Source: Sphaerotilus sp. (lineage in GTDB: Bacteria; Pseudomonadota; Gammaproteobacteria; Burkholderiales; Burkholderiaceae_C). From it: a stretch of 64,000 nt of DNA. The DNA is taken from the NCBI GenBank assembly GCA_013299055.1, contig JAAFKB010000001.1, positions 58,833 to 122,832 on the forward strand, given 5' to 3'. Position numbers and translations under genes: made by a program. Shown piece by piece: positions 28,242 to 36,516 of this stretch. The notes below the pieces were generated by a model. It had not been told where the DNA came from. It saw only the letters and a program-made list of their open reading frames with translations, and made no database searches. The stretch's first letter is position 1. Each line of letters begins with the position of its first letter.

Positions 28242-28919
28242 TCAGGCCGCCTTGAGCAGGTAGCCCAGCCCGCGCAGCGTCACCAGCTGCACGCCAGTCT
28301 GGGCCAGCTTCTTGCGCAGGCGGTAGACGACGACTTCGATGGCCTCGGCCTGCACGTCCACCTCGCCGGGAAAGACCAGCTCGAACAGCCGCTCGCGCGC
28401 CACCGCATGACCGGGGCGGGCGAGCAGGGCGCGCATCAGTGCGAGTTCCCGCGTGGTCAGCTCCATCGGGGCGCCGTGCAGGTAGACGGCGCCGCTGTCG
28501 GCCTCGGCGTGCAGGCCGCAGAAGGTGTCGGGTGGACGGATCGCGCTGCCGGGCTGCGTTCCCGAGCGGCGGACCAGCGCCCGCACCCGCGCCTCCAGCT
28601 CGTCGAGGTCGAAGGGCTTGGCCAGGTAGTCGTCCGCGCCGGTGTTCAGGCCCAGGATGCGGTCGCCGACGGTGCCGCGGGCGGTCAGGATCACCACGGG
28701 CGTGGACCAGCCGGCGGCCCGGGCGCGGCTGAGCACGTCGAGTCCGTCCATGCCGGGCAGGCTCAGGTCGAGCAGCACGACATCGGGCTGGCTGGCCTCC
28801 CAGCGGTCCAGCGCGCGGGCGCCGTCATCGCAGCTGACCACCTGGATGCCACGCCGCTCGAAGGCGCGGCGCAACGTGGTCTGCATGGTGGCGTTGTCCT
28901 CGATCAGCAGCAGTTTCAT
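28242..28919 (-). CDS. tctD: OmpR-family response regulator, TctD type
   Basis: 225 residues. The receiver domain has Asp51 as phosphorylation site (VVLLDLSLPGMDG), the acidic pair at residues 7-8 and Lys101 in LAKPFDLDE. The C-terminal winged helix (ELTTRELALMRALL, RLRKKL, LRGLGYLL) is of the OmpR/PhoB type. The ATG at 28919 is at the normal family start; longer readings are antisense to tctC. It is the first gene of tctD-tctE-hslR. Confidence 0.93.
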   Translation of the reverse strand: MKLLLIEDNATMQTTLRRAFERRGIQVVSCDDGARALDRWEASQPDVVLLDLSLPGMDGLDVLSRARAAGWSTPVVILTARGTVGDRILGLNTGADDYLAKPFDLDELEARVRALVRRSGTQPGSAIRPPDTFCGLHAEADSGAVYLHGAPMELTTRELALMRALLARPGHAVARERLFELVFPGEVDVQAEAIEVVVYRLRKKLAQTGVQLVTLRGLGYLLKAA

Positions 28920-29063
28920 GGTGGCGAGCCTAGCGCGTCGCGTGGCGGTATCCGCCGGACGGTGCCCCCGCATTTCCCCTAGGTCGCTGGACAGCCGTTT
29001 GACAGACAGCGCCGCCACCATCTCGCCTGTCCCGTCCTCACCAGGATCACCAGGAGAACCCAC
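28920..29063. promoter_or_regulatory. Divergent tctD/tctC control region
   Basis: 144 bases separating the regulator operon from tctCBA. It must hold both promoters and probably the TctD site. The only element I can place with confidence is the AGGAG ribosome-binding site for tctC at about 29052. I could not identify a clear TctD repeat. Confidence 0.5.
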
Positions 29064-30023
29064 ATGCGCCGCGATACCTTCCTCAAGTCCCTGGCCGCCA
29101 TGGCCGCCGCTGGCGTGCTGCCCGCACAAGCCGCCGATGTCAGCCTCAAGATGATGATCCCCGCCAACCCCGGCGGCGGCTGGGACGGCACCGGCCGGGC
29201 GCTGGGCAAGGCGATGCAGGACGCCGGCGCGATCAGCACCGTGCAGTACGAGAACAAGGGCGGTGCCGCAGGCGCCATCGGCCTGGCGCAGTTCGTCAAC
29301 GCCGCCAAGGGCGACCCGAACGCGCTGATGGTCATGGGCGCCGTCATGATCGGCGGCATCATCACCGGCAAGCCCCCGGTTTCGCTGACCGCCGCCACGC
29401 CGATCGCCCGCCTGACCAGCGAATACAACGTCTTCGTCGTGCCGGCCGAGTCGCCGTTCAAGTCGATGAAGGATGTCGTCGAGGCGGTGAAGAAGGACGC
29501 CGGCAGCGTCAAGTGGGGCGGCGGTTCGCGTGGATCGACCGAGCACATCGCCGCGGCCATGCTCGCCCGCGAGATCGGCGTCGATGCCACCAAGATCAAC
29601 TACGTGCCCTTCCGTGGCGGCGGTGAAGCCATCGCGGCCATCCTGGGCGGCAACGTCTCGATCGGCGGCAGCGGCTACAGCGAGTTCGCCCAGTACATCG
29701 AGTCCGGCAAGATGCGCCCGATCGGCGTCACGTCGCCGGCCCGCCTGAAGAACGCGCCGACCGTGCCCACGATGAAGGAGCAGGGCTTCAACGTCGAGAT
29801 CGGCAACTGGCGCGGTGTCTACGGCGCTCCTGGCATCACGCCCGCCCAGCGCAAGGCCCTGACGGACCTGCTGCAGAAGACCGTCAAGTCCAAGGGCTGG
29901 ATGGAAGCGATGGAGAAGAACGGCTGGACCGACGCCTGGATGGCCGGCCCCGCCTTCGACGAGTTCGTCGAGCGCGAGTTCGCGAGCCTGCGCGTCACGA
30001 TGGTCAAGGCCGGGATGATCTGA
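29064..30023 (+). CDS. tctC: Tripartite tricarboxylate transporter substrate-binding protein (Bug/TctC family)
   Basis: 319 residues with a signal peptide (MRRDTFLKSLAAMAAAGVLP, cleavage near AQAA) and the Bug-type binding fold: IPANPGGGWDGTGRAL binds the ligand carboxylate, ENKGGAAGAIGLAQF is the second conserved loop, and WRGVYGAPGIT lies near the C-terminus. It is the periplasmic receptor for TctBA. The WDGTGRA motif places it in the tricarboxylate branch. Its own control is likely by TctDE encoded divergently. Confidence 0.93.
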   Translation: MRRDTFLKSLAAMAAAGVLPAQAADVSLKMMIPANPGGGWDGTGRALGKAMQDAGAISTVQYENKGGAAGAIGLAQFVNAAKGDPNALMVMGAVMIGGIITGKPPVSLTAATPIARLTSEYNVFVVPAESPFKSMKDVVEAVKKDAGSVKWGGGSRGSTEHIAAAMLAREIGVDATKINYVPFRGGGEAIAAILGGNVSIGGSGYSEFAQYIESGKMRPIGVTSPARLKNAPTVPTMKEQGFNVEIGNWRGVYGAPGITPAQRKALTDLLQKTVKSKGWMEAMEKNGWTDAWMAGPAFDEFVEREFASLRVTMVKAGMI

Positions 30024-30026
30024 GCC

Positions 30027-30557
30027 ATGGCCGACACTGCGCGTGACGCTCTGCTGGCCGCCGCCGTGCGCCACCAGACCTGGCTCGGCCTGGGTGTGGT
30101 GGCGCTGGCGGCGGGGCTGGCGTGGGGGGCGACCTCCATTTCCTCCGATGCGGGCTACGCTGGTGTCGGTCCCAATTTCCTGCCGTGGGTGGTGGCGGTC
30201 CTGCTCGGCCTGTGCGGGGTCTGGATGCTCTGGGAGGCGCGCACCGGCGGCTTCCGGGACATGGACGAGACCGACGGCGCCGACCGTGGCGACTGGGCCG
30301 GCTTTGCCTGGGTCACCGCCGGCATCGTCCTCAACGCGCTGCTGATCACGAAGATCGGCTTCATCTTCAGTTGTGCGCTGTGCTTCGTGCTGGCGGTGCG
30401 CGGCTTCAAGACCTCGGAAGACCGGCTGGACCTGAGCCCGCGCGCCTGGGCCACCGACACGCTGATCGGCATGGCCATCTCGGCGCCGGTCTACTGGATG
30501 TTCACCAAGGGCCTGTCGATCAGCCTGCCCGGACTCACCTCGACGGGATGGCTCTGA
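30027..30557 (+). CDS. tctB: Tripartite tricarboxylate transporter small membrane subunit TctB
   Basis: 176 residues with four predicted transmembrane helices, as in TctB. Helices are around [50 protein letters not shown] and the C-terminal [15 protein letters not shown]. It lies 3 bases after tctC and 1 base before tctA, so the three are one transcript. It forms the transport complex with TctA; its precise role in the complex is not settled. Confidence 0.9.
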   Translation: MADTARDALLAAAVRHQTWLGLGVVALAAGLAWGATSISSDAGYAGVGPNFLPWVVAVLLGLCGVWMLWEARTGGFRDMDETDGADRGDWAGFAWVTAGIVLNALLITKIGFIFSCALCFVLAVRGFKTSEDRLDLSPRAWATDTLIGMAISAPVYWMFTKGLSISLPGLTSTGWL

Positions 30558-30558
30558 C

Positions 30559-32052
30559 ATGGACGCACTGCACATCTGGAACAACCTGCTGCAGGGCTTC
30601 CTGACAGCGGGCACGCCGATCAACCTGCTGTGGGCGCTGGTCGGCTGCACGCTGGGCACGGCGGTGGGCGTGCTGCCTGGCATCGGCCCCGCGACGGCGG
30701 TGGCGATGCTGCTGCCGATCACGCTGAAGGTCGAACCCACGGCCTCGATGATCTTCTTCGCCGGCATCTACTACGGCGCGATGTATGGCGGCTCCACGAC
30801 CTCCATCCTGCTGAACACGCCGGGTGAGGCGGGTTCGATGGTGACGGCGCTCGAAGGCAACAAGATGGCCAAGCACGGCCGGGCGGGCGCGGCGCTGGCG
30901 ACGGCGGCGATCGGCTCGTTCGTGGCCGGCACCATCGCCACCGTGCTGGTGACGCTGTTCGCGCCGGTCGTGGCCGCCTACGCCATCCGCCTCGGTCCCC
31001 CTGAATATTTCATGCTGATGGTGCTGGCCTTCTGCACCGTCAGCGCCGTCCTCGGCCAGAGCACGCTGCGTGGGCTGACCGCGCTGGGCATCGGCCTGGC
31101 GATGGGCCTGATCGGCATCGACCAGATCTCCGGCCAGGCCCGCTACACCGGCGGCGTGCCCGAGTTCATGGACGGCATGGAAGTCGTGCTGGTCGCGGTC
31201 GGTCTGTTCGCCGTGGCCGAGGCGCTCTATGCGGTGCTGTTCCAGGGCCGCGTGGTCGAGACGCAGAACAAGCTGACTTCGGTCCACATGACCCGCCAGG
31301 AGTGGCGCCGTTCGTGGCCGGCATGGCTGCGGGCGACGGCGATCGGCTTTCCGTTCGGCACGATTCCGGCCGGCGGCAGCGAGATCCCGACCTTCCTGAG
31401 CTACGCCACCGAGAAGAAGCTGTCGAAGCACAAGGAAGAGTTCGGCACCACCGGCGCGATCGAAGGCGTGGCCGGCCCGGAAGCCGCCAACAACGCCGCG
31501 ATCACCGCCACGCTGATCCCGCTGCTGACGCTGGGCATCCCGACCTCGAACACGACGGCGATCCTGCTCGGCGCGTTCCAGAACTACGGCATCCAGCCCG
31601 GCCCGCAGCTCTTCGACACCAACGCCACGCTGGTCTGGGCGCTGATCGCCTCGCTCTACATCGGCAACGTGATGCTGCTGATCCTGAACCTGCCGCTGGT
31701 GGGGCTGTGGGTCAAGCTGCTGAAGATCCCGAAGAGCTACCTGTACGCGGGCATCCTGATCTTCGCGACGGTGGGCGTCTACGGCATGCGCCAGAGTGCG
31801 TTCGATCTGTTCCTGATGTACGCCATCGGTCTGCTCGGCGTGGCGATGCGGCGTTTCAGCTTCCCGACCGCGCCGGTGATCGTCGGCATGATCCTCGGCC
31901 CGCTCGCCGAAGCGCAGATGCGCAACGCGCTGTCGATCGGCGAGGGCAAGTGGGGCGTGTTCCTGGAGCGCCCGATGTCGGCGACGCTGATCGTGGTGGT
32001 GCTGGCGGTGCTGATCCTGCCGCGCCTGATGAAGCTGAGGAAAAAGGACTGA
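30559..32052 (+). CDS. tctA: Tripartite tricarboxylate transporter large permease TctA
   Basis: 497 residues, about 12 transmembrane helices. Family signatures: [17 protein letters not shown] at the N-terminus, [40 protein letters not shown] and [15 protein letters not shown]. It moves the tricarboxylate with a cation, using the TctC receptor. The gene runs directly into the PIN-like gene 3 bases further on. Confidence 0.95.
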   Translation: MDALHIWNNLLQGFLTAGTPINLLWALVGCTLGTAVGVLPGIGPATAVAMLLPITLKVEPTASMIFFAGIYYGAMYGGSTTSILLNTPGEAGSMVTALEGNKMAKHGRAGAALATAAIGSFVAGTIATVLVTLFAPVVAAYAIRLGPPEYFMLMVLAFCTVSAVLGQSTLRGLTALGIGLAMGLIGIDQISGQARYTGGVPEFMDGMEVVLVAVGLFAVAEALYAVLFQGRVVETQNKLTSVHMTRQEWRRSWPAWLRATAIGFPFGTIPAGGSEIPTFLSYATEKKLSKHKEEFGTTGAIEGVAGPEAANNAAITATLIPLLTLGIPTSNTTAILLGAFQNYGIQPGPQLFDTNATLVWALIASLYIGNVMLLILNLPLVGLWVKLLKIPKSYLYAGILIFATVGVYGMRQSAFDLFLMYAIGLLGVAMRRFSFPTAPVIVGMILGPLAEAQMRNALSIGEGKWGVFLERPMSATLIVVVLAVLILPRLMKLRKKD

Positions 32053-32055
32053 ACC

Positions 32056-32655
32056 ATGCTGCGGTGTCTCCTCGATGCGGATGCGCTGGCCTGGCTGCTG
32101 CGCCTGGACAGTGACCCCGCCCACGACGAGCACCGCCTGGCCTGGCTCGCCGAAGCCCAGCGTCAGCGCGCCACGCTGCTGATCCCGGCGGCGGTGCTGG
32201 CCGACTGGCTGGTGGACACCGGCCCGGCCGGCGATGCCGCGCTCAAGGCGCTGCGCACGGCCCGTGCGGTCGAGGTGGTGGCTTTCGACGAACGCGCCGC
32301 CCGCGAACTCTCCCGCCTGCACGTCTTCGCCAGCACCACCGACGACGACCGCTGGAGCCGCGCCAGCCGCGAGCAGCGGCAGCTCGTGGCGCTGGCGGTG
32401 GTGCGGCAGGCGTCGCTGGTGGGCGAAGCCCCGCGCCTGGACGCTGCGGCGTCACTGGCGGGGGTGGCCTTCGTGTCGATGGGCGACATTGCTTCGCTCG
32501 GCGCTCCACCTCAGCTCAGCCTGCCGCTGGATCCGGTGGAGTCGGCGCAGGCCACCGCCGCGACGGCGCTGTCGCCGCTGGACAGGGACGTCTTCAGCGA
32601 GCTGGCGCAGGCGTTCCAGGCCTTCGACTCCCTGGTCGCCGCGCCTCCGACGTGA
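32056..32655 (+). CDS. PIN-domain-like protein without visible antitoxin
   Basis: 199 residues. The N-terminal part resembles a PIN fold: a first acidic residue in CLLDADALAWLL, a second acidic position near LIPAAVLADWLV, and AFDERAARELSRLH. The usual third acidic cluster is weak, so nuclease activity is uncertain. The C-terminal 60 residues are low in similarity to anything I recognise. No antitoxin-size gene precedes it; it sits 3 bases after tctA and overlaps the kynB start, so it belongs to the transport operon. Confidence 0.6.
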   Translation: MLRCLLDADALAWLLRLDSDPAHDEHRLAWLAEAQRQRATLLIPAAVLADWLVDTGPAGDAALKALRTARAVEVVAFDERAARELSRLHVFASTTDDDRWSRASREQRQLVALAVVRQASLVGEAPRLDAAASLAGVAFVSMGDIASLGAPPQLSLPLDPVESAQATAATALSPLDRDVFSELAQAFQAFDSLVAAPPT

Positions 32656-33257
32656 TCTGGGACATCTCCCCGCCCGTCGGCCCGGACACGCTGGTCTACC
32701 CCGGCGACCAGCCCTACCGCCAGCACTGGACCGCCACCGGCGCTGTCCACGTCAGCGCCATCACCCTCTCGCCCCATCTCGGCGCCCATGCGGACGCACC
32801 ACTGCACTACGCCCCCGGCGCGGCTGCCATCGGCGTGCTCGATCTGGCGCCGTTCCTCGGGCCATGCCGGGTGGTGCATGCCCTCGGGTGCGGCCGGCTG
32901 GTCTGCCCGGAACACCTGCAGCACGCCGCGGCCGGCTTGCCCGAGCGGGTGCTGGTGCGCACCTGCGCGCGCGCCGCCACCGTATGGACCGAGGACTTCA
33001 CCGCGCTGGCCCCCGAGACGCTCGACTGGCTGGCAGGGCAGGGCGTGCGGCTGGTGGGCATCGACACGCCATCGGTCGATCCCGCCGACAGCACGGCGCT
33101 GGACAGCCACCAGCGGCTGCTGCGCCACGACCTGCGGGTGCTGGAAAACCTCGTGCTGGACGCGGTGCCGGCCGGCGACTACGAGCTGATCGCGTTGCCG
33201 TTGCGCTGGACCGGGGCGGAGGCGTCGCCAGTGCGGGCGGTGCTGCGGTCGCTGTAG
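32652..33257 (+). CDS. kynB: Kynurenine formamidase (arylformamidase), KynB-like cyclase family
   Basis: 201 residues of the metal-dependent cyclase family. The N-terminus IWDISPPVGPDTLVYPGD and the metal-binding HLGAHADAP (42-50) match KynB closely, as does LENLVLDAVPAGDYELIALP near the C-terminus. It hydrolyses N-formylkynurenine in tryptophan breakdown. The start is GTG at 32652, overlapping the preceding stop (GTGA). kynA and kynU are not in the window. Its last 79 bases overlap the end of the convergent GGDEF gene. Confidence 0.88.
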   Translation: MIWDISPPVGPDTLVYPGDQPYRQHWTATGAVHVSAITLSPHLGAHADAPLHYAPGAAAIGVLDLAPFLGPCRVVHALGCGRLVCPEHLQHAAAGLPERVLVRTCARAATVWTEDFTALAPETLDWLAGQGVRLVGIDTPSVDPADSTALDSHQRLLRHDLRVLENLVLDAVPAGDYELIALPLRWTGAEASPVRAVLRSL

Positions 33258-34351
33258 GGCTTGTCGCGGTACATGCGTGCATCGGCCACCGCCATGAGGC
33301 TGGCGAAGTCCTGCCCGTCGTCCGGGTAGACCGCCCAGCCGATGCTGGCGGTGGAGCGTACCGCCGTCTGCACGCAGTCCAGGTAATGCACGGCCTCGAA
33401 GCGGCGGCGCAGCTCGGTGGCGGTGCGGTCCATGCCCTCCTCGTCGAGCGGCCCGAACAGCAGCAGAGCGAATTCGTCGCCACCTAGGCGGGCGCAGAAA
33501 TCCCCCTCGCGCAGCCCGTCGCGCAGCCGCAGCGCCACCGACTGCAGCAGCTGGTCGCCCGCGGCGTGGCCCAGCCGGTCGTTGACGGGCTTGAACTCGT
33601 TGAGGTCCAGCGCCACCAGCCCGAATCCCGTCCCGCTGCGCCGCGCATTGGCGATGGCCCGGCGCAGCACCTGGTCGAAGTAGCGTCGGTTGCCCAGTCC
33701 GGTCAGCGCGTCGTGCATCGCCATCACGCGCATGGCCTCGCGGGTGCGGCGGTGTTCGGCGATCTCGTCGTGCAGGGCCTGGTTCAGCTCGACGGCCTGG
33801 ATGGCGGTGCGCGAGACGGCGCGCGCCTTGCTCAGCACGAAACCCAGCCAGCCCAGCGCGATCACCAGCAGCAGCAGGTGGAAGCGGTCGCCTTGCTGCA
33901 GGTATTGCCAGATGAAGCGGGCGGTCAGCGGTCCCAGGGTGGCACCGCTGATCGAGAGGTAATGCGCCGGCATGACGGCGAAGCTCAGGCTGCCCACCGT
34001 CACCACCGCCGACAGCAGGATGAACAGCAGCGCCTCCTGCAGCACTGGCACCTCGAACGGCAGCATCCAGCTCGACACCCCGTAGAACCCGGAGGCGACC
34101 GCGCCAATGGCGATGCGGATGCGCAGCATGCGGCGGTGGTTGCCCTGGTGCAGGCCAGTGCGCAGGACATGGTGTTCCAGCCAGAGCACGGCCGCACAGG
34201 CACTGCAGAACAGCACGCCCCAGACAGTCAGCGCCCACGACGACACCCCCCCCACGGACATGACCATGGCGACCGCCCCCGCCCCCGCCAGCATGCTCAG
34301 CATGTTGCCGCGGGCATGGCCGAAGAAGATGCGCGTGCGCTCCAGATCCAC
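33179..34351 (-). CDS. Six-helix membrane diguanylate cyclase (GGDEF)
   Basis: 390 residues: about six transmembrane helices (17-175) and a C-terminal GGDEF domain. The active-site GGDEF (290-294, in ARLGGDEFALL) is intact with an RxxD inhibitory site (REGD) five residues before it, so it should make c-di-GMP and be product-inhibited. The membrane part does not match a MASE domain that I can name. The start is taken as the GTG at 34351 (VDLERTRIFF); upstream GTGs are possible. Its 3' end overlaps kynB by 79 bases on the opposite strand. Confidence 0.82.
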   Translation of the reverse strand: MDLERTRIFFGHARGNMLSMLAGAGAVAMVMSVGGVSSWALTVWGVLFCSACAAVLWLEHHVLRTGLHQGNHRRMLRIRIAIGAVASGFYGVSSWMLPFEVPVLQEALLFILLSAVVTVGSLSFAVMPAHYLSISGATLGPLTARFIWQYLQQGDRFHLLLLVIALGWLGFVLSKARAVSRTAIQAVELNQALHDEIAEHRRTREAMRVMAMHDALTGLGNRRYFDQVLRRAIANARRSGTGFGLVALDLNEFKPVNDRLGHAAGDQLLQSVALRLRDGLREGDFCARLGGDEFALLLFGPLDEEGMDRTATELRRRFEAVHYLDCVQTAVRSTASIGWAVYPDDGQDFASLMAVADARMYRDKPYSDRSTARTGDASAPVQRNGNAISS

Positions 34352-34575
34352 CCGTGATTGCAGGTCTGCACCGGGTTCCGAGACCGGGTGCGGTGGAGTG
34401 GGCGCCGACTCCGGGTGGTCGGCTGCTGCGTCGTGGCGGATGCGAGTCCCCTGGCTGCGCCGCGGGGACACAGCCCACGGTGCCGACCATTCTGGTGCGG
34501 ACCCGCACAGGCCGTGGCATCGAACAATCACCCCTGCCGGGTGCAATTCAGGGGCCGACCGGCACCCGCCCCGGC
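34352..34575. other. 224-base intergenic stretch between hemH and the GGDEF gene
   Basis: No reading frame of note. If the GGDEF protein starts at an upstream GTG, part of this stretch would be coding (Pro/Ser-rich). A long-loop GGGTGC/GCACCC inverted repeat lies just after the hemH stop, without a T-run. Confidence 0.4.
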
Positions 34576-35673
34576 TCAGGCCTTGGCGCCGAGGGCCAGG
34601 GCGCGCTGGCGCTGGGCTTCGCCGTCGGCCGGGCGTGGCTGGTCGTGCGCGAGAACCGGCCAGCCGGCGGTGTGGCGCTCGACCAGACCGCGCAGCGCGT
34701 CGATCCAGGCCGGGTGGTCGTTCAGGCAGGGGATGTGGTCGTAACGCTGTCCGCCGGCCTGCAGGAAGACCTGCTTGCCCTCGATGGCGATCTCCTCCAG
34801 CGTCTCCAGACAATCCGCCGGGAAGCCAGGGCAGAAGATCTGCAGATGCTTGACACCCTGCTTCGCCAGTGCCTGCAGCGTCGGCTCGGTGTAGGGCTCC
34901 AGCCATTTCGCCTTGCCGAAACGGCTCTGGAAGCTCAGCGAGAGCGCGTTCTTGGCCAGCCCCAGCCGCTCGCCCAGCAGCCGCGCCGTCTTGTGGCAGT
35001 GGCAGTGGTAGGGATCGCCCAGCGTCAGCGTGCGCTCGGGCACGCCGTGGAAGCTCAGCAGCAGGTGGTCGCCGCGGCCTTCGCGCGTCCAGTGGTCTTC
35101 CACGCGCCGGGCGAGGGCCTCGATGTAGCCGGCGTCGTCGTGGTGCTGGCGGACCCAGCGGAGTTCGGGCAGGCTGCGCTGCGCGAGCTGCCAGTGGTGG
35201 ACATCGTCCATCACGCTGGCGGTGGTGGTGCCCGAATACTGCGGGTACATCGGCACGACCAGGATGCGCTCGCAGCCAGCGGCCTTCAGCGCGTCGAGTT
35301 CGCCGGCGATGGACGGGCTGCCGTAGCGCATGGCGTGGCGCACGGTGAGCGCGAGACCGTGGGCGGTGGCGCTGGCCTGCAGCAGCTCGGCCTGCTGGCG
35401 TGTCCACACGGCCAGCGGCGAGCCTGCCGGGGTCCAGATGCTGGCGTACTTGGCGGCGGACTTGGCTGGGCGGGTGCGCAGGATGATGCCGTGCAGGATC
35501 GGCTTCCACACCACCTTCGGGATCTCCACCACCCGGTGGTCCGAGAGGAACTGCGCCAGGTAGCGCCGCACGGCGGGGGCGGTCGGGGCATCGGGCGTAC
35601 CGAGGTTGACGAGCAGCACGCCCACGCGGGCGGGGCTGCCGTGGCGGTATTCGGGTTCGGGTCGGATTTTCAT
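34576..35673 (-). CDS. hemH: Ferrochelatase
   Basis: 365 residues. Inserts Fe(II) into protoporphyrin IX in the last step of protohaem synthesis, peripheral at the inner membrane. The N-terminus GVLLVNLGTPDAP, the catalytic His209 in LLLSFHGVPERTL and the acidic pair near Glu289 (ADCLETLEEIAIEG) are characteristic. The ATG at 35673 gives the family length; it is divergent from the HAD gene with only 30 bases between. Confidence 0.95.
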   Translation of the reverse strand: MKIRPEPEYRHGSPARVGVLLVNLGTPDAPTAPAVRRYLAQFLSDHRVVEIPKVVWKPILHGIILRTRPAKSAAKYASIWTPAGSPLAVWTRQQAELLQASATAHGLALTVRHAMRYGSPSIAGELDALKAAGCERILVVPMYPQYSGTTTASVMDDVHHWQLAQRSLPELRWVRQHHDDAGYIEALARRVEDHWTREGRGDHLLLSFHGVPERTLTLGDPYHCHCHKTARLLGERLGLAKNALSLSFQSRFGKAKWLEPYTEPTLQALAKQGVKHLQIFCPGFPADCLETLEEIAIEGKQVFLQAGGQRYDHIPCLNDHPAWIDALRGLVERHTAGWPVLAHDQPRPADGEAQRQRALALGAKA

Positions 35674-35703
35674 GGCGCGTGCATTCTCGCCGACACTGCG
35701 CGG

Positions 35704-36420
35704 ATGACGCTGACGATCACCGCCTTGACCCTGGATCTGGACGACACCCTCTGGCCGATCCAGCCGACGCTCCACCGCGCCGAAGCCGTCCTGCAGGACT
35801 GGCTGCGCACCCACGCACCGGCGACAGCTGCCCGCCACGACGCGCCGGCCATGCTGCGGCTGCGGCTGGAGGTCACGCAGCGCCACCCGGCGCTCGCCCA
35901 CGACCTCACCGCGCTGCGCCTGATCACGCTGCGCGAAGCCCTCACCGCCAGCGGCGACGACCCGGCGCTGGCGGAGCCGGCGTTCGACGTGCTGTTCGCC
36001 GAGCGGCAGCGGGTGCAGTGGTACGCGGACGTGCAGCCGGCGCTGGAGCGGCTGGCGGCGCGCTATCCCTTGCTGGCGGTCTCCAACGGCAACGCCGAAC
36101 TCGCGCCGACCGGCCTGTCGCCGTACTTCGTCGGCGTGGTGAACGCGCGCGGCTGCGGCGTGGCCAAGCCAGCCCCGCGCATCTTCGCCGCCGCGTGCGA
36201 GGCGCTGCAGTGTCCTGCCGCGCAGGTGCTGCATGTGGGCGATGACTGGCGGCTGGACATCGTCGGTGCCCGCCAGGCTGGTCTGCACACCGCCTGGATC
36301 CGGCGTCCGGAGGCCGCGCTCCACCACGGCCCCACCCACCCGGACGAGGACCAGGCACCGCCGGGGCTGCACCTGCACCTGGACGATCTGCTGGCGCTGG
36401 CCGACGCGCTGGGGGCGTGA
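35704..36420 (+). CDS. HAD-family phosphatase (YigB-like)
   Basis: 238 residues. All HAD motifs are present: motif I DLDDTLWP (nucleophile Asp11, general acid Asp13), motif II SNGNAE, the Lys of motif III in AKPAPRIF, and motif IV GDDWRLDI. The helical cap is of the C1 type. Similar enzymes include YigB, which dephosphorylates a flavin precursor and other sugar phosphates. The substrate here is undetermined. Confidence 0.85.
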   Translation: MTLTITALTLDLDDTLWPIQPTLHRAEAVLQDWLRTHAPATAARHDAPAMLRLRLEVTQRHPALAHDLTALRLITLREALTASGDDPALAEPAFDVLFAERQRVQWYADVQPALERLAARYPLLAVSNGNAELAPTGLSPYFVGVVNARGCGVAKPAPRIFAAACEALQCPAAQVLHVGDDWRLDIVGARQAGLHTAWIRRPEAALHHGPTHPDEDQAPPGLHLHLDDLLALADALGA

Positions 36421-36516
36421 AGGGGTCGCAATCTGCGCGGTGAATCACGCGCTCATTGCGCCTTGGCTGGCCGTGCAGGGGGCCACACTGGCGGGCATTC
36501 ATGGGTCCGTCCACCA

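Noticed and set aside
30535..32322. 595-codon minus-strand frame
   Set aside because: Antisense of tctA, which has clear membrane topology and family motifs.
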